A DNA stretch of 6,460 bases from CBFIDE01 sp965661265. GTDB lineage: Bacteria > Bacteroidota > Bacteroidia > Flavobacteriales > Schleiferiaceae. Every line of letters begins with the position of its first letter. Position 1 is the first letter of the stretch. The notes under the pieces were generated by a model. It ran no database searches. It was not told the origin of the DNA and saw only the letters and a program-made list of their open reading frames with translations. The stretch is from positions 1 through 6,460 of the forward strand of contig CBFIDE010000035.1 of the NCBI GenBank assembly GCA_965661265.1, in the 5' to 3' direction. A program made the translations under genes and the position numbers. This document shows, piece by piece, positions 1-5,398 of this stretch.

Positions 1-1
1 A

Positions 2-130
2 ATTGCAGCAGGGGCAGGCTTTTTAGTTCCTATCGCGGGAAGTATAATGCGTATGCCTGGCTTGCCTTTACATCCAGCTTCAGAGAATATTGACATAGAT
101 GAATCTGGCAAGATATCAGGGTTGTTTTAG
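2..130 (+). CDS. fhs: Formate--tetrahydrofolate ligase, C-terminal 42 residues (5' end outside the window)
   Basis: The frame is open from the window edge to a TAG at 128-130. The visible tail contains a GAGF(L)VP segment, then IMRMPGLP, then PASENIDID, and ends in GKISGLF. This matches the very conserved C-terminus of formate--tetrahydrofolate ligase, where an MTMPGLP motif is followed by a P-A-x-x-I-D-x-D stretch and a final GLF. The family makes 10-formyl-tetrahydrofolate from formate, ATP and tetrahydrofolate in the cytoplasm, feeding one-carbon metabolism. Only the last few percent of the protein (usually about 550 residues) is present, so the active site cannot be checked. No hairpin terminator is visible just downstream. 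The next (broken) frame begins about 20 bases after the stop on the same strand, so the two may once have been co-transcribed. Confidence 0.85.
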   Translation: MAAGAGFLVPIAGSIMRMPGLPLHPASENIDIDESGKISGLF

Positions 131-150
131 GCGTGTATAGTAGTAATGAA

Positions 151-477
151 ATGAATTACCATTTAGCATCCACCGATTCTTTGACTTCTCAGCTCAAGGA
201 AATGGATTGACTTAAGCGGATTGACCTGGTTCAGTTTTTGAAATCATTGCCTTACGGCAGAAATGCCGATAGAGAGGATTTTTATTTAGTCTTAAAAGAA
301 GGAAAAGGAAGCTGTAGTTCAAAGCATGCTTTTTTGAGGGAAGTGGCTGAATTAAATAACATTCCTAATGTGAAACTCATTCTAGGAATTTATAAAACAA
401 ACAATGCAAATACGCCTAAAATTGGCATTGCATTAGATAGTTTGCCCTTTAATTATATCCCAGAAGCCCATTGCTAT
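151..477 (+). pseudogene. Broken gene: conserved LPYGRN / CSSKHA family protein, in-frame stop and lost 3' end
   Basis: An ATG at 151 opens a frame (MNYHLASTDSL...LKEMD) that meets a TGA at 208-210. The same frame then continues through DLVQFLKSLPYGRNADRED, LVLKEGKGSCSSKHAFL and up to PEAHCY near 477. From memory, the LPYGR(N/T)-DR-D-LVL-E-(K/R)G-(S/T)CS(S/T)KHA pattern belongs to a widespread bacterial family of small uncharacterised proteins. The matching sequence lies on both sides of the TGA in one frame, which points to a nonsense mutation rather than to a shorter gene starting at the TTG at 238. After HCY the frame runs to a stop at 526-528, but that tail is antisense to another gene remnant and does not look like the family's continuation. 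The 3' part is therefore missing as well. No function is assigned. A sequencing error could explain the TGA but not the lost tail. Confidence 0.7.
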
Positions 478-678
478 TTCTTTTGTGCATTCTTGAGTCA
501 ATATCAAACTGACTCCAACTATTTGTGAACTCATCTTCTTGAGACAGAAGTTCTTTAGCTTCATCAAGACTTGCAAATTTTATTTTATATAAAAGAGACT
601 CAGAAGGAAATGCGCTGAGGAGCGTAAAAGAAATAGGAATCCTAAGAAGCTAAATGTCTTGATGTACTTTTGTTTCTT
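473..678 (-). pseudogene. Remnant of a secreted protein gene (EDEFTNSWSQFDIDSRM motif), frameshifted and lacking its 3' end
   Basis: Read on the - strand, 678 to about 620 gives KKQKYIKTFSFLGFLFLL, a lysine-rich start followed by a hydrophobic stretch, as in a signal peptide, but no ATG precedes it. Coding sense then continues in a different frame as SLLYKIKFASLDEAKELL and DEFTNSWSQFDIDSRM-HKRN, down to about 473-479, so at least one frameshift lies near 610-630. Beyond that point the strand is antisense to the neighbouring remnant and soon stops. The acidic, tryptophan-containing segment resembles, from memory, the N-terminal part of hypothetical secreted proteins in Bacteroidota that carry an HExxH-like motif further on. 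That motif would lie in the missing part, so any peptidase role is speculation. The coding look of the text is fair evidence; the family link is weak. Confidence 0.45.
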
Positions 679-740
679 GTGAAGAAATAAAGGTAATAAT
701 AGAATACTATAAAAGGCCCTCAAGCATCTAGAGCCATAAT

Positions 741-780
741 AAATTAAAAAAGGGCTTTAGTTTTTTTAACTAAAGCCCTT
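741..780 (-). terminator. Rho-independent terminator of katG
   Basis: A perfect 13-bp stem pairs 750-762 with 768-780, with a five-base loop. Read on the - strand it is followed by a T-rich run (complement of 741-749). It begins only a few bases past the katG stop at 787-789. No T run follows it on the + strand, so it serves katG only. Confidence 0.9.
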
Positions 781-786
781 GAAACT

Positions 787-3060
787 TTAAGGATAGATAA
801 GATCAAATCTATCTGAGGTCATAACTTTATGCCAAGCGGCCACAAAATCTTCCACAAACTTTTCCTTATTATCTCCACTAGCATAAACTTCTGCAAGGGC
901 TCTTAATTCAGAGTTTGATCCAAAAATCAAATCCACTCGGCTAGCCGTATACATGAGTTCACCCGTGCTTCTATTTCTTCCTTCAAAGTCTTCTTTTGTG
1001 TCATCACTTGCTTTCCATTCAGTATCCATACTTAAAAGATTCACAAAGAAATCATTGCTTAAAGTATTTTTAGAGTCTGTGAAAACTCCACGCTGTGAAC
1101 CATCATAATTGGTGTTTAGAGCACGCATTCCTCCAATTAGCACAGTCATTTCTGAAGGAGTTAAACCTAATAATTGTGCTTTGTCTATCAGTAATTCCTC
1201 AGTAGATACTGTGTATTGAGTTTTTAGATAATTTCTAAAACCATCAGCCATTGGCTCAAGAAGTTCAAAGGATTCCACGTCGGTTTGCTCTTGGGAAGCG
1301 TCGGTTCTGCCCGGAATAAAAGGTATACTAATAGAATATCCCGCATTTTTAGCGGCTTCTTCAACTCCTACTGCACCCGCTAATACGATTAAGTCAGCTA
1401 GAGATACTTTTTTAGTTTCATACTTAACATTAAAGTCAGATTGTATTTTGTTTAGCGCATTTAATACTCTTTGAAGTTGGGCTGGATTATTTACTTCCCA
1501 ATCTTTTTGAGGAGCTAATCTGATTCTTGCACCATTAGCTCCACCTCTTCTGTCAGAGCTTCTATAAGTAGATGCTGATGCCCAAGCCGTCGATACCATT
1601 TCAGAGATGCTAAGACCAGAGGCTAGTATTTCAGATTTCAATTTTTCAATGTCTTTATCATTGATAAGGTCATAGTCACGGGCAGGAGTTGGGTCTTGCC
1701 AAATCATATCTTCAGTAGGCGCTTCAGGGCCTAGATATGTTGTTTTGGGTCCCATGTCTCTATGTGTTAATTTGAACCACGCTTTTGCAAATGCGTCATC
1801 AAATAATGCTGGGTTTTCATAAAATTTCCTTGATATTTTTTCATACTCAGGATCAAATCGCAGGGATAAGTCTGTAGTAAGCATCGTTGGTTTATGAAAC
1901 TTTTTAGAATCAAAAGCATCAGGAACATTACTAGCAGAATTTTCAGCTACCCACTGATGTGCTCCTGCCGGACTCTTAGTTAAGGTCCATTCATTCTCAA
2001 ATAAATTATAGAAGAACATATGGCTCCATTTTGCTGGAGTAGATGTCCATATTACTTCAAGTCCAGAGCTAATTGCATCTGGTCCTTTTCCAGATTTGTA
2101 GGTGCTTTTCCATCCGAATCCTTGTTCTTCAATATCCGCTGCTTCAGGTTCAGCACCAACATGATCAGCTGGTCCAGCTCCATGAGTTTTTCCTAGAGTA
2201 TGTCCACCTGCAATAAGGGCAACTGTTTCTTCATCGTTCATACCCATTCTTCCAAAAGTTTCGCGAATATCCATTGCGGCTAATTTGGGGTCAGGATTTC
2301 CATTAGGACCTTCTGGATTCACATAGATAAGTCCCATTTGAACAGCTGCCAATGGATTTTCTAACTCTCTATCGCCAGAATACCGTTTGTCTTCTAACCA
2401 CTTAGTTTCTTTTCCCCAATAGACATCCATATTGGGTTCGTAAACGTCTTCTCGCCCTCCTGCAAAACCAAGTGTTTTAAAGCCCATTGATTCAAGAGCA
2501 ACATTTCCAGTTAAGATCATAAGATCAGCCCAAGAAATTTTATTTCCATACTTCTGCTTTATGGGCCAAATTAGACGTCTGGCTTTGTCTAAATTCACGT
2601 TGTCAGGCCAGCTATTTAAAGGTGCAAAACGTTGTTGGCCAGATCTAGATCCACCACGACCATCACCCGTACGATAGGTTCCGGCGCTATGCCAAGCCAT
2701 TCTTATAAATAAACCTCCATAATTACCGTAATCTGCAGGCCACCAATCTTGCGAGTTTGTTAGAACTTCTTTGATGTCTTCTTTTAAGGCTTGGTAATCT
2801 AGATTGTTAAACTCTTTGGTATAGTCAAAGTCAGCTCCCATGGGAGTAGAAAGACTTGAGTTTTGCTTTAAAAGAGAAAGATTTAATTGATTAGGCCACC
2901 ACTCGCTATTGCTAGTTGCCTTCGCAGTGCTCTGACTTTTTTGAGTAGCTCCAGTGTAAGCATCTGTCTCTGCCATGCCTTCTGGCGATTTTTCTGAACT
3001 ACAAGCTTGATTCAAGGTTCCTAGGCCGATGAGGCAGGAAAACAAAATAATTCTTTTCAT
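787..3060 (-). CDS. katG: Catalase-peroxidase KatG with a lipoprotein-like export signal
   Basis: This is a complete 757-residue bifunctional haem catalase-peroxidase, which removes hydrogen peroxide by dismutation or by peroxidation of organic donors. The distal triad is R120-W123-H124 (RMAWHSAGTYR). The Trp-Tyr-Met cross-link residues are W123, Y246 (GLIYVNPEGPNG) and M272 (RMGMND). The proximal haem ligand is H287 in GGHTLGKTHGAG, with W338 and D397 completing the proximal network. The haem-free C-terminal half (about 450-757) is present and intact. In place of the usual short cytosolic N-terminus, residues 1-20 are basic then hydrophobic and end ...TLNQAC, followed by SSEKSPE and a Ser/Thr-rich linker to about 52. 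I infer export, probably with lipidation at C20. The lipobox is imperfect (N at -3, Q at -2), so cleavage by signal peptidase I is an alternative. Exported KatG forms are known elsewhere (KatP of enterohaemorrhagic E. coli). The 234-base gap and a terminator separate it from the upstream gene, so it should have its own promoter, though I see no clear TAnnTTTG box. Confidence 0.97.
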   Translation of the reverse strand: MKRIILFSCLIGLGTLNQACSSEKSPEGMAETDAYTGATQKSQSTAKATSNSEWWPNQLNLSLLKQNSSLSTPMGADFDYTKEFNNLDYQALKEDIKEVLTNSQDWWPADYGNYGGLFIRMAWHSAGTYRTGDGRGGSRSGQQRFAPLNSWPDNVNLDKARRLIWPIKQKYGNKISWADLMILTGNVALESMGFKTLGFAGGREDVYEPNMDVYWGKETKWLEDKRYSGDRELENPLAAVQMGLIYVNPEGPNGNPDPKLAAMDIRETFGRMGMNDEETVALIAGGHTLGKTHGAGPADHVGAEPEAADIEEQGFGWKSTYKSGKGPDAISSGLEVIWTSTPAKWSHMFFYNLFENEWTLTKSPAGAHQWVAENSASNVPDAFDSKKFHKPTMLTTDLSLRFDPEYEKISRKFYENPALFDDAFAKAWFKLTHRDMGPKTTYLGPEAPTEDMIWQDPTPARDYDLINDKDIEKLKSEILASGLSISEMVSTAWASASTYRSSDRRGGANGARIRLAPQKDWEVNNPAQLQRVLNALNKIQSDFNVKYETKKVSLADLIVLAGAVGVEEAAKNAGYSISIPFIPGRTDASQEQTDVESFELLEPMADGFRNYLKTQYTVSTEELLIDKAQLLGLTPSEMTVLIGGMRALNTNYDGSQRGVFTDSKNTLSNDFFVNLLSMDTEWKASDDTKEDFEGRNRSTGELMYTASRVDLIFGSNSELRALAEVYASGDNKEKFVEDFVAAWHKVMTSDRFDLIYP

Positions 3061-3124
3061 GATTGAGTATAATTATTTTATAAAATTAAGACTTTTGCAT
3101 ATCGGTGGAGCATTATTTTATGAG

Positions 3125-3163
3125 ATTTTCTATATAACGATATAACAACAGTCTATAGAAAAT
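3125..3163. promoter_or_regulatory. 10-bp inverted repeat upstream of katG (candidate operator)
   Basis: ATTTTCTATA at 3125-3134 and TATAGAAAAT at 3154-3163 are a perfect inverted pair with a 19-base spacer, 65 to 103 bases upstream of the katG ATG. This spacing suits a dimeric regulator better than a terminator. CTAT half-sites recur 23 bases apart, close to but not matching the 22-base period of E. coli OxyR sites. The region is AT-rich, so chance is a real alternative. Confidence 0.25.
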
Positions 3164-3233
3164 GAAAACCAGTAGCTTTTGACTATTTTAAAGCTGTGCT
3201 GATAGGAGAGCATTCTCACGGCTTATGTTAGCT

Positions 3234-3271
3234 TGACTAAAAAAAGCTCCATGATTTCTCAAGGAGCTTTT
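3234..3271 (-). terminator. Rho-independent terminator of the yqeY-like gene
   Basis: A nine-base-pair stem (AAAAGCTCC at 3242-3250 with GGAGCTTTT at 3263-3271) has a 12-base loop. On the - strand it runs straight into a seven-T stretch. It sits about 24 bases past the stop at 3295, so the upstream gene is not co-transcribed with katG by default. A weaker T-rich run also follows on the + strand, but no + strand gene needs it. Confidence 0.85.
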
Positions 3272-3294
3272 AATTTTTGAATATAAAGGTCTAT

Positions 3295-3744
3295 TTAGCT
3301 TAATAATTCTTTAGCTAAGGTGCTTATCGTTTTTCCATCCGCTTTGGCGCCTAAGTCCTTACTAGCCATCCCCATGATTTTTCCCATATCTTTAGGACCT
3401 GTTGCTCCTAATTTTGTGATTAGCTCACTTAAGTATTCTTTAAGTTCAGCAGTGTCCATTTGTTTTGGAAGGAAAGATTCTATTACGGCTAACTGGGCTT
3501 GCTCATCAGCTGCTAAATCATCTCTTCCTTGCTCTATAAAAATGCTCAAAGAGTCTTTGCGCTGCTTTTGTAAACGTTGCAATAGTTTGGTTTCATCATC
3601 AGCACTCAATTCACCTTTTCCGCCCTTTTCAGTTTGAAGCATTAATATGGCTGATTTTATTGATCTAATAGCCTCTAGTTTGACTTTGTCCTTAGCCTTC
3701 ATGGCTTCTTTCATCTGATCAGTAATTGTCTGTGCTAGACTCAT
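3295..3744 (-). CDS. yqeY: GatB/YqeY domain-containing protein
   Basis: A complete 149-residue protein of the usual length for the family. The N-terminal half is helical and charged (QMKEAMKAKDKVKLEAIRSIKSAI, with R27 and K30 in the conserved R-x-x-K-S-A-I block). The middle has the FLPKQM motif (about 91-96). The C-terminal half contains GPKDMGKIMG and GAKADGKTIS, the signature related to the C-terminal tail domain of the GatB amidotransferase subunit. In GatB that tail contacts tRNA, so a link to tRNA or translation is often proposed for YqeY proteins, but no reaction is established. The protein is cytosolic, with no signal peptide or membrane segment. In many Bacteroidota this gene follows ftsZ. 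Here it stands alone, bounded by a terminator downstream and a divergent gene upstream. The ATG at 3744 is favoured because the protein then begins at the family start and a -7 box lies about 20 bases upstream. Confidence 0.95.
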   Translation of the reverse strand: MSLAQTITDQMKEAMKAKDKVKLEAIRSIKSAILMLQTEKGGKGELSADDETKLLQRLQKQRKDSLSIFIEQGRDDLAADEQAQLAVIESFLPKQMDTAELKEYLSELITKLGATGPKDMGKIMGMASKDLGAKADGKTISTLAKELLS

Positions 3745-3765
3745 ATTTAATGGTTTTATTTACAA

Positions 3766-3773
3766 CAAATATA
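3766..3773 (-). promoter_or_regulatory. Candidate -7 box (TATATTTG) for the yqeY-like gene
   Basis: On the - strand this is an exact match to the Bacteroidota -7 consensus TAnnTTTG. It would place transcription start roughly 15 bases before the ATG. No TTG-type -33 element is found at the usual distance. Instead a perfect 10-base palindrome (AGCCTAGGCT, 3783-3792) lies just upstream, where an operator could act. Confidence 0.45.
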
Positions 3774-3962
3774 TAGAAATACAGCCTAGGCTTTATCCTT
3801 ATTGTACGCTTGCTTATTACATTTAGATTATATTTATACAAAATGGATGGTTTGTACTTCGGTTAAAAGCAATATGGCTTTATGAAGAAGTAGGTCTTTT
3901 GAGCATTGAATCAGAACTAATCTATCTGAATTTAGTCAAGAATAATGTTAGAAACAGAAATT
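3774..3962. other. Divergent intergenic region between yqeY and the Kunitz lipoprotein gene
   Basis: About 190 AT-rich bases must carry the promoter of the + strand lipoprotein gene. The best candidate is TTG at 3810-3812 followed 16 bases later by TATATTTA (3829-3836), one mismatch from the -7 consensus. The spacer is shorter than the usual 19-21 bases and the leader would be about 120 bases, so the assignment is weak. No small gene, structured RNA or repeat is evident. Confidence 0.3.
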
Positions 3963-4226
3963 ATGAAAATCAAAAATCTTGCGTTAGTGATTCTTTTGTT
4001 TTTTGGAATTTTAGCATGCACAAAAGAGGATAAAGAGGGGGTTGTAGGCTGCATTCCAGGACCAGCTTGTGTAGACACGGTTCCAAATGAAGCATGTTTG
4101 GCCGCATTTAGTCGTTATTTTTATAATTCTGAGACTGGGAGCTGCAAGCAAATTAGCTACAGCGGATGCAAGGCTTATGGGTTTGAAACTCTTACTGAAT
4201 GTGAGGAATGTGATTGTACTGAATAA
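3963..4226 (+). CDS. Small lipoprotein with a BPTI/Kunitz-type protease-inhibitor domain
   Basis: An 87-residue protein. The start at 3963 (MKIKNLALVILLFFGILAC) gives a proper lipoprotein signal with lipidation at C19; the in-frame ATG at 3945 would only add MLETEI in front. After a charged stretch, residues 36-85 match the Kunitz fold: C36-x8-C45-x15-C61-x7-C69-x10-C80, then C83 or C85. Bovine BPTI has spacings 8, 15, 7, 12 and 3. The RYFYN segment (51-55), the YSGC turn (66-69, YGGC in BPTI) and FETLTEC near the end are shared. The loop before the fifth cysteine is two residues shorter and lacks the conserved Asn there. By alignment the P1 residue is L46, followed by A47, which would suit chymotrypsin- or elastase-like targets rather than trypsin. 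I infer a cell-surface or periplasmic protease inhibitor; inhibition is not proven and the fold may serve another binding role. It is a single-gene unit ended by a strong terminator. Confidence 0.85.
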   Translation: MKIKNLALVILLFFGILACTKEDKEGVVGCIPGPACVDTVPNEACLAAFSRYFYNSETGSCKQISYSGCKAYGFETLTECEECDCTE

Positions 4227-4259
4227 AAAAAAGCCGAGCTATTTGCTCGGCTTTTTTTT
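4225..4259. terminator. Bidirectional terminator between convergent genes
   Basis: GCCGAGC (4233-4239) pairs with GCTCGGC (4245-4251) around a five-base loop. The stem is flanked by eight A on the left and eight T on the right, so the hairpin with a U tract works in both directions. It ends the + strand lipoprotein gene, whose stop codon it overlaps, and the - strand gene whose stop is at 4289. Confidence 0.95.
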
Positions 4260-4288
4260 ATTGTCAACTTAATTAAAAATCATTGGTA

Positions 4289-5278
4289 TTAACTCCCAAT
4301 TAAGAACTTCATTTGATTAATACCAAAATCATTTCTGATTTGGATAATATATAATCCATTTCGGAACTTATCTAATTTCACTTCATACTTTTGGACATTC
4401 TCTTCAAGATTTTGAGTGTAAATTAATTTCCCTTGAACATCCATTACACTAATTACTGTAGAAGAAGAAAGTGGAAGACTAGAAATAGTGAACTGTCCAT
4501 TGTTTGGATTAGGAGAAAGACTTACACTTTCAATCCAATTGTTTTCTTCAATTCCTACTGTATTACAATCAAAGCAAGATTCCCAGCATACAGCCCCTAA
4601 AGTAGTATCGCCGGAAGGCACTAAATACCTATTAGTAAACTGACCATCTGTCTGAGTGCATGAGCTTCCCGGAGTTAATTGTTCTTCTGTTCCCCAACCA
4701 TCAAGTGTAAATTTATACTCAATAGTATCAGAAGGAACGCTTACAGTGATTTCATAAATAGAATCATTATCGCTATCCGTCATTGGCGCACATGAACCAC
4801 ACCAGCCATTAAATGTGCCATTAAGATTAACAGTATTATAGCTGCCAGAATAATCTGAGAGGTCTATTCTAAATGTAACATTTGAGTTTACAGGAGTAGC
4901 GCCACAACTAACACATGATTCCCAGCAAACAGGATCTAAAATTGTGTCTTTAGTTACGTAAATGAATCTATTAGTAAAATTTCCAAGAGTTTTGGTGCAA
5001 ACCATTCCTGGAGTTAAAGTTTCTTGTCCTGTCCAATTGTCAAAAGAGAATTTAAACTCAGCTGAGTCACTTATGGCAATGGTAATATCCCAAATTCCAT
5101 CATTATCAGAATCAGTCATTGCCGCACAACTTCCACACCAAGAGTTAAAGTCTCCGTTTACCTCTGGAGTAGTGAAAGAACCAGAATAGTTATTCATGTC
5201 TACTTGGAATGTCACATTGAATTGTGCAAAAGCTCCCAAGGATATGATAACGAATAAAAGTGTAGTTATTTTTTTCAT
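4289..5278 (-). CDS. Secreted protein: two cysteine-rich CBM48-like repeats and a T9SS sorting domain
   Basis: A complete 329-residue protein. Residues 1-19 form a Sec signal peptide (MKKITTLLFVIISLGAFA, cleavage before Q19). Two similar domains follow at about 21-125 and 133-238. Each opens with a NVTF-x-x-D-(M/L) strand, then NG-x-FN-x-WCGSC, an acidic D-x-D-x-D loop before a beta strand, E-(F/Y)-KF...D-x-W, and closes with VCWESC. The order resembles early-set domains of the CBM48/AMPK-beta type, which bind alpha-glucans, with added cysteines at fixed spacing. The last part (about 251-329, SLSPNPNNG...GLYIIQI...MKFLIGS) is a type A T9SS sorting domain, so the protein should cross the outer membrane and be released or anchored at the surface. 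There is no catalytic domain; a binding or structural role is inferred and the ligand is unknown. It is a tandem paralogue of the next gene upstream, separated by 120 bases with a terminator and probably its own promoter. Confidence 0.95.
   Translation of the reverse strand: MKKITTLLFVIISLGAFAQFNVTFQVDMNNYSGSFTTPEVNGDFNSWCGSCAAMTDSDNDGIWDITIAISDSAEFKFSFDNWTGQETLTPGMVCTKTLGNFTNRFIYVTKDTILDPVCWESCVSCGATPVNSNVTFRIDLSDYSGSYNTVNLNGTFNGWCGSCAPMTDSDNDSIYEITVSVPSDTIEYKFTLDGWGTEEQLTPGSSCTQTDGQFTNRYLVPSGDTTLGAVCWESCFDCNTVGIEENNWIESVSLSPNPNNGQFTISSLPLSSSTVISVMDVQGKLIYTQNLEENVQKYEVKLDKFRNGLYIIQIRNDFGINQMKFLIGS
4565..4882 (-). repeat. Six-cysteine early-set repeat 2 of the first paralogue
   Basis: Residues 133-238. 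Cysteines at 160, 163, 207, 231, 235 and 238 (spacings 2, 43, 23, 3, 2). The acidic loop reads D168-S-D-N-D172-S-I-Y-E. By hand count 77 of 106 residues match repeat 2 of the neighbouring gene without gaps. Confidence 0.9.
4904..5218 (-). repeat. Six-cysteine early-set repeat 1 of the first paralogue
   Basis: Residues 21-125. Cysteines at 48, 51, 94, 118, 122 and 125 (spacings 2, 42, 23, 3, 2). The acidic loop reads D56-S-D-N-D60-G-I-W-D, a D-x-D-x-D-G pattern like calcium-binding loops. About 76 of 105 aligned residues match repeat 1 of the neighbouring gene, but only about 59 of 105 match repeat 2 of the same protein. Confidence 0.9.
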
Positions 5279-5302
5279 ATTTAAAATTTGAATTACTAAG
5301 AA

Positions 5303-5318
5303 TATTGTTGAAACAATA
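5303..5318. promoter_or_regulatory. Palindrome in the leader of the first paralogue
   Basis: TATTGTT and AACAATA form a perfect 7-bp inverted pair with only two bases between, 25 to 40 bases before the ATG at 5278. The gap is too tight for an RNA hairpin, so if real it is a protein-binding site. AT-rich context makes chance possible. Confidence 0.2.
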
Positions 5319-5334
5319 AAATTAATAAGAAGTT

Positions 5335-5342
5335 CAAATCTA
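5335..5342 (-). promoter_or_regulatory. Candidate -7 box (TAGATTTG) for the first paralogue
   Basis: An exact TAnnTTTG match on the - strand about 57 bases before the ATG at 5278, at the foot of the preceding gene's terminator hairpin. It would give a leader of roughly 50 bases. No TTG-type -33 element is seen at the expected spacing. Confidence 0.35.
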
Positions 5343-5388
5343 TAAATCGAAGATCTGCTTGGCTTTAATGAGCGGACCTTCGATTTAT
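5342..5388 (-). terminator. Hairpin terminator of the second paralogue
   Basis: An 18-position stem pairs 5342-5359 with 5371-5388 around an 11-base loop. The - strand transcript has one G-U pair and one mismatch. It starts about 10 bases past the stop at 5399. It is followed by an AT-rich stretch rather than a pure T run, so termination may be less sharp than at the other hairpins here. Confidence 0.7.
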
Positions 5389-5398
5389 TAATTTGATA

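Noticed and set aside
238..528. TTG-started 96-residue frame as a functional gene
   Set aside because: The same frame extends upstream to an ATG at 151 past a TGA, and its last 16 codons are antisense to another remnant. A broken gene explains it better.
3320..3637. 105-residue + strand frame opposite yqeY
   Set aside because: It lies wholly antisense to a conserved gene and its translation shows no domain or signal of its own.
3945..3962. Upstream ATG of the Kunitz lipoprotein gene
   Set aside because: It would put acidic residues before the signal peptide; the ATG at 3963 gives a standard lipoprotein signal.
4087..4272. 61-residue + strand frame overlapping the Kunitz gene
   Set aside because: It is out of frame with a well-supported lipoprotein gene and runs through the terminator.
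4962..5189. 75-residue + strand frame opposite the first paralogue
   Set aside because: It is a shadow of the repeat-encoding strand with no recognisable content; the same holds for the frame at 5631-5831.
5342..5388. Long hairpin as a riboswitch or attenuator of the first paralogue
   Set aside because: It lies just past the stop of the upstream gene and upstream of the likely -7 box of the next gene, so a terminator is the simpler reading.
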